Shown here: piece after piece, positions 1 to 6,645 of the stretch
How the letters are laid out: each line of letters opens with the position of its first letter
How positions within the stretch are numbered: the first letter of the stretch is position 1
Source: CAZUCD01 sp964618855
GTDB lineage: Bacteria; Sumerlaeota; Sumerlaeia; SLMS01; JANRJK01
Direction of reading: 5' to 3'
Assembly (NCBI GenBank): GCA_964618855.1
Contig: CAZUCD010000097.1
Coordinates: forward strand, 1-14,230
Length of the DNA: 14,230 bases
Position numbers and translations under genes: made by a program
The notes under the pieces: generated by a model
The model's database searches: none
What the model was told of the DNA's origin: nothing
Seen by the model: the letters and a program-made list of their open reading frames with translations, nothing else

Positions 1-357
1 CGTGGGCAGGCCATCCAGACCGCGATCCAGCGCGCCGCCGAGAACCTCGCCGCGGAGATCGCCGCCGAGCAGAAGGCCGTCTGGCCGTTCGTCGTCCAGG
101 GCCGCGGCGACTACCAGGTCGTCCTCACCGGGATTGACGAGGAGCTCCTGCGCGTCGTGATCCAGCACGTCGAGCAGATGGGCTCGGGCACGAAGGTCGC
201 CCTGCGCAAGAAGTTCGGCACGAGCGCCTGCCTGGTCATCGACACGCCCGCCTCGCGGGAAAGCCTCCTCGCCAAGCTGTCATCATGCCCCTACCCCGTG
301 CTGACGACGCTGAATCCCGACGCGAAGAACGCGTTCGAGGTGCAGGCGGGCCGGTAG
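1..357 (+). CDS. C-terminal fragment of an unrecognised protein (5' end outside window)
   Basis: The frame is open from the first base to a TAG at 355-357, giving 118 visible residues, so the gene begins before the window. The visible part starts with an amphipathic, alanine-rich helix (AIQRAAENLAAEIAAEQ), followed by alternating strands and a helix around the stretches DYQVVLTGIDEELL and GTKVALRKKFG. It ends in a soluble, polar tail with no membrane segment. An alanine-rich helix followed by a small alpha/beta module recalls surface or flagellar-assembly proteins of the LPP20/FlgT/CsgG kind, but that is only a resemblance in pattern and I do not assign a family. An internal ATG at 157 exists but the frame and its protein-like composition continue upstream of it, so it is not the start. 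Only the reading frame and partial status are firm. Confidence 0.7.
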   Translation, partial: RGQAIQTAIQRAAENLAAEIAAEQKAVWPFVVQGRGDYQVVLTGIDEELLRVVIQHVEQMGSGTKVALRKKFGTSACLVIDTPASRESLLAKLSSCPYPVLTTLNPDAKNAFEVQAGR

Positions 358-420
358 GACGCGCGCAGTTTCGGGCGCGGGGATTGAATGTCGCGCCGGC
401 CGTCCGGGTAGCTGGTTGGG

Positions 421-449
421 TTGACGCGCGCCGCGCCCCGCGCTTTGAT
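421..449 (+). promoter_or_regulatory. Candidate sigma70-type promoter for the kinase gene
   Basis: In the 130-bp gap after the first gene, TTGACG at 421-426 (five of six matches to the -35 consensus) is followed by a 17-base spacer and TTTGAT at 444-449 (four of six to the -10 consensus). The spacing is optimal. Transcription would begin near 456 and leave a leader of about 30 bases before the TTG start at 488. The rest of the gap is GC-rich, with no other structure I can support. This is a consensus match by eye. Confidence 0.4.
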
Positions 450-487
450 GTGCCCGTACTTCTCCACCTTCGACCGACCCGGCCATC

Positions 488-2281
488 TTGAATCCCCCTC
501 CGCGCGACCCGGCGTCGGGCAGCCAATACGGCCCCGACGCACACGATGCACCGACCCGGGTTGAGCGGGTAACGGGGCACCACGAGGACACGCGGCGCTT
601 CGACGCGCCGTCCAATGCGCCGATCCCGTCCCCGGCGTTCGAGGCCGTGGCGGCCGCAGGGGCCCAAGCGGATTCGCGCATCGGCACGTCGGTCGGGCCC
701 TACGTCGTGGAGCGCGTGCTCGCCCGGGGCGGAATGGGCGTCGTCTACCTCGCCCATGATCCCGGCCTTCGGCGCAAGGTCGCGATCAAGCTTATGCTGA
801 AGGACCAGATGGGGGACGAGGACGCGGCGCGCAGGTTCCAGCGCGAGGCGCGGGCATCCGCGGCGCTCTCCCACGCAAACATCGCCTCCGTTTTCCTGGT
901 CGGGACGGACGGCGACGGCTCGCCGTTCATGGCGATGGAGTTCCTCTCGGGCGGATCGCTTCTCGACCTGATACGCAAGCGGACACCGGTGACGTTCTCA
1001 CAGTCGGCGGACTTCATGGCGCAGGCGGCGGAGGGGCTCCGTGCCGCGCACAAGCAGGGTATCATTCACAGGGACATCAAGCCCGGTAACCTGATGCTGA
1101 CAGGAGACGGCTCCCTGAAGGTTGTCGATTTCGGACTGGCCAAGGTCATGTTCGACGACACCTACCGCACGGTCGAGGGCACGGTGCTGGGCACGCCCAA
1201 GTACATGTCCCCCGAGCAGGGACAGGGCCGGAACCTCGACTTCCGCTCGGATGTGTATTCGCTCGGGGCCTCGTTCTATCACCTGATCACGGGCCGTCCC
1301 CCGTTCGAGGCGGAGACGTCCGTGCAGATCATGTTCAAGCACGCCTCCTCACCTCTGGTGCCGATGCGTTCGCTGATCCCGACGGTGCCCATCGAGTGGG
1401 ACAACGTGATCGCGCGCTGCATGCGCAAGGAGCCCGGGGACCGCTACCAGTCCTACGAGGACCTGATCTCGGACCTGCGCGTCGTGAGGCTCCAGACGAT
1501 GGCTCAGGAGACGGGGCCGATCATCGGGGCGGACGGCGCGGCGCCTGGTCCGCGTGCCTCCTCGCCCTCCCTGGCGATGATCCCGGGACCGCCCAGCCTG
1601 CGCGAGGTTTCGCGCGTGGGGACCTCCGTGTTCGGCCCAGCCGGTGGCCAGTCGTCCGGTTCTTCGACACAAGTTTCCTTGGGACATGCTCCGCGGATGC
1701 CCCTGGCCTACAAGGTCGCGTTCGGTGTCGGCGCAGTGATTGTCCTGTTGGCGAGCGTGAAGATTGCCCTGATGGCGGAGGGGGGCGGCGACACGCCGAC
1801 CGGCGGCGCCTCCGCCACGGGGGGCTCCGACGGCAGGCACCAGGGCGGCATGTCGGTCCTGTTCGAGAACATCGTCGAGGAAACCGGCGTGCGGAACAGG
1901 TCGTCGAAGCCGGACCCGAACTACGTGTCCTACCGCGCGACTGTCAAGATCATGGAAGACCTCGCCTACGCCCTCCGGTCATACCGGATCGAGCACGACG
2001 CCCCAGGGCGACTCTACGACCTCGTCGAGCGTGGACTCGTCTCGACCCCCATGAACATCTCCCCCGAGTCGGGGGAGATCTACGACGGATGGGGGAATCC
2101 ATTGATGTACTCCCCGTTCAGGGAGGAGATCCAGAGCATCGGCCTGGATGGGCAGGCGAACACGGGGGACGACCTCGTGTGCGACACGTCGCGCATGCTC
2201 CACGACGTGCCCCCGGACTACGTGGTGCTCGATGAGGAAGAGGCGAAGCGGCAGACTCGTGACGGCGGCATGCGCAGGTAG
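488..2281 (+). CDS. Membrane serine/threonine protein kinase with GspG-like pseudopilin C-terminal domain
   Basis: This 597-residue protein is a Hanks-type kinase. Residues 1-68 are a low-complexity Pro/Ala-rich leader. The kinase domain covers about 70-335: glycine loop LARGGMGVVY (78-87), the VAIK lysine K101, a helix-C glutamate near E120, catalytic loop HRDIKPGN (D196, N201), DFG at 214-216, GTPKYMSPE activation segment end (235-243) and DVYSLG (255-260). All key catalytic residues are present, so it should be active. A Pro/Ser/Gly-rich juxtamembrane stretch leads to one membrane segment at about 407-428. The outer part (about 480-580) has a helix plus DGWGNPLMY (533-541) and SIGLDGQANTGDD (550-562), matching the C-terminal region of major pseudopilin GspG. 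The start is TTG at 488; an in-frame stop at 446-448 rules out a much earlier start, and no strong Shine-Dalgarno is visible. The next gene follows after 14 bp, so they are probably co-transcribed. Confidence 0.93.
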   Translation: MNPPPRDPASGSQYGPDAHDAPTRVERVTGHHEDTRRFDAPSNAPIPSPAFEAVAAAGAQADSRIGTSVGPYVVERVLARGGMGVVYLAHDPGLRRKVAIKLMLKDQMGDEDAARRFQREARASAALSHANIASVFLVGTDGDGSPFMAMEFLSGGSLLDLIRKRTPVTFSQSADFMAQAAEGLRAAHKQGIIHRDIKPGNLMLTGDGSLKVVDFGLAKVMFDDTYRTVEGTVLGTPKYMSPEQGQGRNLDFRSDVYSLGASFYHLITGRPPFEAETSVQIMFKHASSPLVPMRSLIPTVPIEWDNVIARCMRKEPGDRYQSYEDLISDLRVVRLQTMAQETGPIIGADGAAPGPRASSPSLAMIPGPPSLREVSRVGTSVFGPAGGQSSGSSTQVSLGHAPRMPLAYKVAFGVGAVIVLLASVKIALMAEGGGDTPTGGASATGGSDGRHQGGMSVLFENIVEETGVRNRSSKPDPNYVSYRATVKIMEDLAYALRSYRIEHDAPGRLYDLVERGLVSTPMNISPESGEIYDGWGNPLMYSPFREEIQSIGLDGQANTGDDLVCDTSRMLHDVPPDYVVLDEEEAKRQTRDGGMRR

Positions 2282-2295
2282 GGACCGGGAACACC

Positions 2296-3033
2296 TTGGA
2301 CACCCAGACTTCGCTGATCGCGCACTACACGCAGGTGGCAACGCTGCACGGGCTGACGGGGTTCGTTGGGAAGGTCGCGCTGCTGTCGTTGGTGCTGCTT
2401 CTCTCGCGGGCGCATGGGCGTGCGATGGTGCAGCTCGCCGGGCTCATATTCGCCGTGCAGTCGTTCTCCTTCGCCGCGATCGCCCTGGGCGAGGGCCAGA
2501 CTGCCGCGGTCTCCCTTGCAGGGGTGCTGCTGGGAGTCTCATGCTGCTTTCTCGTGGCGAAGCCCGAGGGGGCGCTGCGCTCCATGCCGTCCGGCGGGTG
2601 GCGGCTCGGCGTGGCGTTTGTGCTGTGGTGCTGGGCGATCTGGTACCCGGTGTTCTCCTACCCTCGCACGGCCGCTGGCATGTTCACGGCACTCTTCACG
2701 TCCCCCGTGGGCGCCATTCCACACCCGACGATCCTCGCCGTCCTTCTCGTGTCCTTCGCGAGCTGGCCGAACACGCCGAGGCTGATGGGCTGGGCGGGCG
2801 TCGTGGCGGCGGTGGTGCTTGGCGTCGCGGACAGCGCGCTCGCGGGCATCCACTCGTCCCTGCTGCTGGTCGCGTTCGCGGCGCTCGTCGGGTGGGAGAT
2901 GCTGCGCTCCGCGGCAAAGGCGGGTGTCGCGGAGGATGACACTCCCCCCGTCGATCGGCCCGCCGCGCGCCCCCGCCGCAAGTCCCCTTCCGAGGAACCC
3001 GAGGGTCCCCGGCGGGTGTGGAAGATCAAGTAG
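2296..3033 (+). CDS. Multi-pass membrane protein of unknown function
   Basis: This 245-residue protein is very hydrophobic, with six or seven predicted membrane segments at about 20-37, 43-64, 69-87, 103-121, 142-156, 163-181 and 185-203. It ends in a charged Pro/Arg/Lys/Glu-rich tail (about 207-245) that is probably cytoplasmic. I do not recognise a catalytic motif. The loop SPVGAIPHPTILAVLLV (136-152) weakly recalls DUF6064-type membrane proteins, but this is not enough to assign. The start is TTG at 2296, preceded by a weak purine-rich GGGA at 2287-2290; no better start precedes it after the kinase stop. The 14-bp gap to the kinase gene suggests one transcript, so it may be functionally linked to the kinase, for example as partner or substrate. 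It converges on the sugar kinase gene with a 33-bp gap that holds no convincing terminator. Confidence 0.8.
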   Translation: MDTQTSLIAHYTQVATLHGLTGFVGKVALLSLVLLLSRAHGRAMVQLAGLIFAVQSFSFAAIALGEGQTAAVSLAGVLLGVSCCFLVAKPEGALRSMPSGGWRLGVAFVLWCWAIWYPVFSYPRTAAGMFTALFTSPVGAIPHPTILAVLLVSFASWPNTPRLMGWAGVVAAVVLGVADSALAGIHSSLLLVAFAALVGWEMLRSAAKAGVAEDDTPPVDRPAARPRRKSPSEEPEGPRRVWKIK

Positions 3034-3066
3034 CCGCGGCGGGTCGACAGCGCATGCAAGGCGGGA

Positions 3067-3942
3067 TCAGGCGAGCCTGCGCGAGGCGAAGTCGACCGCC
3101 CGGCGGAGTGCGCTCGACGGACTGAGACCCTGCCTTCCGTGGTGCAGCCACGCAGCCAACAGCGCGTCGCCGGCGCCGACGGCGTGGCGGGTGGGGGCGA
3201 TTCGTGGTGGCTCGGCCCATGCCTCGGCCCCCGCCGAAATCCAAACCGCGCCGCGCGAACCGAGCGAAAGGAGCATCTCCTGCGCGCGCGAGCCGGCGAG
3301 GACCTTCCGCGCGGCCTCGAGCACGCGGCGCCGCGAGGCACTCGAGGGATCGACGCCCGTAAGTTCCCGAAACTCCTCGCGGTTCGGCTTCAACCCGAAC
3401 GGCGCCGCGCGCAGTGCCTCGCGCAGGGCTCCGCCCTCCATGTCCACCCACACGCTGGCTCCGCGTGCCCGGGAGTTGCGCACGATTCTGCCGAGCGCCG
3501 CGCCACTTACCCCGGGCGGGGGGCTTCCGCAGATCACCGCGACGTCCCCGGGGCGGAGCGCAGCCGTGAAGTTGCGCACGCATGCCGTGAGGGCGCGAGG
3601 CGGCACCCGCGGCCCCGCCGGGTTGATCTTGAACTCGCGCCCACTCGGGGAGACGCGAAGGTGCAGGTTCTCGCGCATCTCGCCGGGGAAGCGCGTCGCG
3701 TTCACCGGAATCCCCTCGGCGGCGAGGATGTCGAGCAAGCGCGCCCCGGTGTGTCCTCCCGCGAGGCAATGCGCAACCACGGACCCGGGCCCCGCCAGCT
3801 CGCAGAGCCGGCGCGCCACATTGATGCCCTTGCCTCCCGCCACGATGCGCGGCTCCCCCGTGCGTACCACGCGTCCGGGGGGCAGGCGGGGCACCTCATG
3901 GAAGACGTCGAGGGAGGGATTCAGCGTCAGCGTGTGGAACAT
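3067..3942 (-). CDS. PfkB-family sugar kinase, 1-phosphofructokinase-like
   Basis: This 291-residue cytoplasmic kinase belongs to the 1-phosphofructokinase/tagatose-6-phosphate kinase branch of the ribokinase (PfkB) superfamily, which phosphorylates a hexose phosphate with ATP. It opens with FHTLTLNPSLDV, typical of the branch. Further motifs are the sugar-binding GGKGINVAR (36-44), GSPPPGV (139-145), LKPNREEF (184-191), LSLGSRGA (225-232) and the anion-hole/catalytic-base motif AVGAGDA (254-260, base D259). The segment usually written VDTSG reads VDMEG here (166-170), a local substitution. The length is slightly short of the usual 300-315. The start is the ATG at 3940-3942, backed by GGAGG on the minus strand at 3947-3951; the frame stays open far upstream, but only as antisense to the neighbouring radical SAM gene. 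No fructose PTS gene is adjacent, so the exact substrate is uncertain. Confidence 0.9.
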   Translation of the reverse strand: MFHTLTLNPSLDVFHEVPRLPPGRVVRTGEPRIVAGGKGINVARRLCELAGPGSVVAHCLAGGHTGARLLDILAAEGIPVNATRFPGEMRENLHLRVSPSGREFKINPAGPRVPPRALTACVRNFTAALRPGDVAVICGSPPPGVSGAALGRIVRNSRARGASVWVDMEGGALREALRAAPFGLKPNREEFRELTGVDPSSASRRRVLEAARKVLAGSRAQEMLLSLGSRGAVWISAGAEAWAEPPRIAPTRHAVGAGDALLAAWLHHGRQGLSPSSALRRAVDFASRRLA

Positions 3943-3946
3943 CGTG

Positions 3947-3951
3947 CCTCC
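3947..3951 (-). promoter_or_regulatory. Ribosome binding site of the PfkB-family kinase
   Basis: GGAGG on the minus strand lies four bases upstream of the ATG at 3942. The spacing is short, but it is the only Shine-Dalgarno match near this start. It decides against the much longer open frame that continues upstream opposite the radical SAM gene. Confidence 0.6.
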
Positions 3952-4026
3952 GTGCGTTGGCCCGGGCAAAACCTTGAGGTTGAGTTCCGAGGGCTCCGCG
4001 GGAAGGCTGCCGGGAACGTGACACCC

Positions 4027-5595
4027 ATGGCCAGCATTCTCTCCAAGATCCGTCCCCGCCGTTCCCCGGACCTCCCGGAGGTCGTCGACTGGAACCCGAC
4101 GCACATCTGGATCGAGCCGACGAACCGCTGCAACACGCGCTGCACGCACTGCGACCATTACTACAGGCAGTTCGGGGGTGACATGCCGTTCGACCTGTAC
4201 GAGAAAATCCGCGCACAGGTGCTGGACGGCGTCGAGCGCGTCGAGCTGATCGGCTACGGCGAGCCGTTCATGGCGAAGCACTACTGGGAGATGTTCGACG
4301 AGTGCCAGCGCCGCGGCATCCTCGTGTACTCCACGAGCAATGGCATCCTCCTGCGCGACGATGAGCGGGTATCGAAGGTCGTCCGCGCGAACATGGTCCT
4401 GACGCTCTCCATCGATGGCGCGCGCAAGGAGACCCTCGAGTTCGTCCGCCCCTACATCAAGTGGCACAAGATGCAGGAGACGCTGGAATGCCTGAAGCGC
4501 AACGCGGAGGCCGCTGGCGCCGAGCGCCGTTTCCGGCTGCGGTTCAACTTCGTTGCCATGAAGCAGAACTTCGCCGACTTGCCGGACCTGATCCGCCTTG
4601 GGCACCAGTACGGAGTGTTCGAGATTTGCGTGCTGCCTCTGGGGTACGAGGAGTTGTTCGAGAAGGTGAACGGCCAGTCGCTCCAGGATTCGCCTGAACT
4701 CGTGGCACCGGTGATGCGGGAAGCCGTGCCGCTGGCGCGGGAGTTGGGCATCAAACTGTCGCTGCCGCAGTCGTTCTACGAGATTGCGCCGGATGTTCCT
4801 GAGAACCCGCTGGTGCCGGAACGCTCGGCCAGGCGGCTCGTGGCGGTGCTGGAACAGGGGCGGGACTACGCGCGCCGCCACGGGGTTTCCAGCACGCTGC
4901 GCAAGCTGCGCGACGTTGCGACGCGCCCGGCGAAGCCCCGTGCAAAGGTCGGGGGCTCCTACTGCATCATGCCGTGGAAGGACGCCTATTTCGGCTCAGG
5001 CGGCACCGTCTATCCCTGCTGCATGATGGGGGAGGAACTCGGCAACCTGAAGACGCAGGACTGGAAGGAAATCTGGAACGGACCGACGTTCCGCAACCTG
5101 CGCCGCACCGTGCATTCATGGAACCCGTCCGGAGTGTGCCGCAAGTGCCCGCTCCTGATCGGCATCAACGGCGGCGACGGGAAGAAGTACGACAAGTTCT
5201 TCTCGAAGTTCGTCGCGGAGCACCACGCGATCGACAGTGGGGCCCTCGAGTTCGGCGAGGGGTTCCACGGCGCCGAGTCCGAGGGGGGCGCCCCGAGCCA
5301 CCGCTGGATGACACGGCGCGGAAGGCTGACGGTGACGCTCGCCGAACCGACGAAGTTCATCCGCCTGTGGCTCAAACCGCGCGCCCCGGTGCCGCAGCTC
5401 AACCTCGGCACGTGCAGGATCGAGGGCGGCGAACCCGAGCCGTTCGACAATTCGTGCGACCGAATCCACATCCCCGTGGATTTCGTGCGCACGCGCCGGG
5501 TGGAGCTGGACCTCGGGATGGAGTTCGAGCACCGGATCTGCGACGACCCGCGCGGCCTCGCCCTCGCCGAGACGGGTGTGGACCTGCTGAGGTAG
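4027..5595 (+). CDS. Radical SAM/SPASM protein with an extra C-terminal beta-rich domain
   Basis: This 522-residue protein has a radical SAM core at about 24-250: CNTRCTHC (C35, C39, C42; CX3CX2C) for the 4Fe-4S cluster that cleaves S-adenosylmethionine, and GYGEP (76-80) as the GGEP-like methionine-contact motif. A SPASM/twitch-like region follows, with C313, C331, C332, C371 and C374 around GTVYPCCMMGEELGNL, the usual layout for one auxiliary cluster. Residues about 400-522 form an added domain with few helices, containing GFHGAE and HRWMTRRGRLTVTL, a pattern seen in beta-sandwich modules attached to glycosyltransferases and methyltransferases of surface polysaccharide loci. Such enzymes modify peptides, sugars or lipids; the substrate cannot be read here. 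ATG at 4027 is preferred; an in-frame GTG at 4018 would add three residues. The gene diverges from the sugar kinase across 84 bp and leads a six-gene co-directional block. Confidence 0.88.
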   Translation: MASILSKIRPRRSPDLPEVVDWNPTHIWIEPTNRCNTRCTHCDHYYRQFGGDMPFDLYEKIRAQVLDGVERVELIGYGEPFMAKHYWEMFDECQRRGILVYSTSNGILLRDDERVSKVVRANMVLTLSIDGARKETLEFVRPYIKWHKMQETLECLKRNAEAAGAERRFRLRFNFVAMKQNFADLPDLIRLGHQYGVFEICVLPLGYEELFEKVNGQSLQDSPELVAPVMREAVPLARELGIKLSLPQSFYEIAPDVPENPLVPERSARRLVAVLEQGRDYARRHGVSSTLRKLRDVATRPAKPRAKVGGSYCIMPWKDAYFGSGGTVYPCCMMGEELGNLKTQDWKEIWNGPTFRNLRRTVHSWNPSGVCRKCPLLIGINGGDGKKYDKFFSKFVAEHHAIDSGALEFGEGFHGAESEGGAPSHRWMTRRGRLTVTLAEPTKFIRLWLKPRAPVPQLNLGTCRIEGGEPEPFDNSCDRIHIPVDFVRTRRVELDLGMEFEHRICDDPRGLALAETGVDLLR

Positions 5596-5613
5596 CAGGG
5601 CGCGACCCCGGCG

Positions 5614-6147
5614 GTGTCCTCGCCCCCTTCCATCCCCGTCGAACACGACGCGGAGGCCATCCGGCGGCGCGGGATCGTGATCCTTGTTCTCCTGATGCTC
5701 CTGCTCATTCTGGGCTTCGGGCTCTCCACGCTCGTCGATCGGCACGTGCTGACGCCCCGGTTCGAAAGGAGGGCCCGGCTGCATGCTGAAGCCGTGCGGG
5801 TCTTTGCCTTGATTCCCGGGCTTGCCGAGACACGGGACCACTTGGGTGAGACCGGGGGCATCGCACAGTCCCAGGTGTCGATAAGTGTCTACGACGGGAA
5901 CGTGAGCGCGTGGTCCTTCGGGAACCTGAAGGGCAGCATCTCCAACGCGCAGGTGCAGGGGAGCGCAGAGTTGCGGGATGGGTACTGGCGGATCAGCAAC
6001 GTGACGCTCACCCTGGAACGTCCACCCATCGGACCGCAACGCAACGACATGGGCTTCTGGGGGGTGCCCAATGCGACGGTAAACTTTCGACCCGCGGAGC
6101 CGGGTGGCCGGTTGAAGAGCGGGGACACGGCTCAGCCGAGCCCCTGA
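5614..6147 (+). CDS. Small single-pass membrane protein, possibly Coa1-like
   Basis: This 177-residue protein has a short charged N-terminus (1-19), one strongly hydrophobic segment (about 20-41) and an extracytoplasmic domain. The segment from about 57 to 136 has a helix, then a strand-rich part with GSISNAQVQGSAELRDGYWR (107-126) and ISNVTLTLE. That order (membrane anchor, helix, G-rich strands, a W followed by a final strand) resembles the cytochrome oxidase assembly factor Coa1 fold. This is a pattern resemblance only, and no oxidase gene lies nearby. The tail (about 138-177) is Pro/Gly-rich. The start is GTG at 5614, 18 bp after the radical SAM stop, without a clear Shine-Dalgarno. The gene is probably read through from the gene before and into queF 51 bp later. 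Confidence 0.68.
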   Translation: MSSPPSIPVEHDAEAIRRRGIVILVLLMLLLILGFGLSTLVDRHVLTPRFERRARLHAEAVRVFALIPGLAETRDHLGETGGIAQSQVSISVYDGNVSAWSFGNLKGSISNAQVQGSAELRDGYWRISNVTLTLERPPIGPQRNDMGFWGVPNATVNFRPAEPGGRLKSGDTAQPSP

Positions 6148-6180
6148 CCGGAAGGGCGTGCCCTTGCGCCCGGAACGGCC

Positions 6181-6190
6181 AGGAGGGGAG
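6181..6190 (+). promoter_or_regulatory. Ribosome binding site of queF
   Basis: AGGAGGGGAG lies 8 bases before the ATG at 6199. It is the strongest Shine-Dalgarno match on the plus strand of the window, which suggests that queF is translated independently rather than by coupling to the gene before it. Confidence 0.75.
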
Positions 6191-6198
6191 ACTTCGCC

Positions 6199-6645
6199 AT
6201 GGCCAAGAAGACCTCTCCCCCCAGCCGCCGAGGCTCGATATCGAGCACGCGCGGCCTCACGCAGTTGGGCTCAGCCCGCAGGAACAAGCCCGCGCGCACC
6301 ATCGAGACGTTTCCCTTCCGCGACCGTGGACGCGAGACCGTGGTGACCTTCCACTGCTCCGAGTTCACGTGCCTCTGCCCCCTGACGGGACAGCCGGACT
6401 TCGCCGAACTCGAGATCACGTACATCCCCGCCGGGCGCGCCATCGAGAGCAAGTCGCTCAAGAACTACCTGTGGGGATTCCGGGACACCGGCATGTTCCA
6501 CGAGGATGGCGTGAACCTGATCCTGGACGAGCTGTTCGCAATGGTGTCGCCGAAGTGGATGCGCGTCATCGGCCGGTTCAAGGTCCGCGGCGGCATCGCC
6601 ATCGACGTGGAGTCCGAACGCTTCGCCGAGGTGTCCGGACGGTGA
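6199..6645 (+). CDS. queF: NADPH-dependent 7-cyano-7-deazaguanine (preQ0) reductase
   Basis: QueF reduces the nitrile of preQ0 to the aminomethyl group of preQ1 with two NADPH, the last free-base step before insertion into tRNA for queuosine. The 148-residue protein is the short, YkvM-like (Bacillus-type) unimodular form of the tunnelling fold. Visible motifs are the catalytic cysteine in CLCPLTGQPDF (C60, with D67), the substrate-binding ESKSLKNYLWGFR (83-95), FHED (H101 and E102, the preQ0-binding glutamate) and RGGIAIDVE (130-138). GLTQLG near residue 19-24 is also typical. The start is ATG at 6199 with a strong Shine-Dalgarno. Its TGA overlaps the GTG of queE by four bases (6642-6645), so the two are translationally coupled. 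The 51-bp leader holds no preQ1 riboswitch that I can recognise. Confidence 0.97.
   Translation: MAKKTSPPSRRGSISSTRGLTQLGSARRNKPARTIETFPFRDRGRETVVTFHCSEFTCLCPLTGQPDFAELEITYIPAGRAIESKSLKNYLWGFRDTGMFHEDGVNLILDELFAMVSPKWMRVIGRFKVRGGIAIDVESERFAEVSGR

Noticed and set aside
1396..2235. 279-residue plus-strand frame inside the kinase gene
   Set aside because: It is out of frame with the kinase and pseudopilin motifs and is Arg/Gly-rich, without its own start signal.
3943..4881. Minus-strand open frame extending the sugar kinase upstream to 604 residues
   Set aside because: The kinase N-terminus MFHTLTLNP at 3942 is the family start and has a Shine-Dalgarno site. The extension lies opposite the well-supported radical SAM gene and resembles no protein.
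5583..5599. CCTGCT/AGCAGG hairpin over the stop codon of the radical SAM gene
   Set aside because: A six-base stem with a five-base loop and no T-run is common by chance at this GC content, and the next gene follows 18 bp later, so it is not supported as a terminator.
5757..5772. GGTTCGAAAGG reminiscent of a tRNA T-loop
   Set aside because: There is no matching acceptor stem, anticodon arm or CCA context, and the site lies within a coding frame.
6148..6198. Possible preQ1 riboswitch upstream of queF
   Set aside because: The only structure visible is a short GGGC/GCCC pairing. The A-rich tail and H-type pseudoknot features of preQ1 aptamers are not seen.
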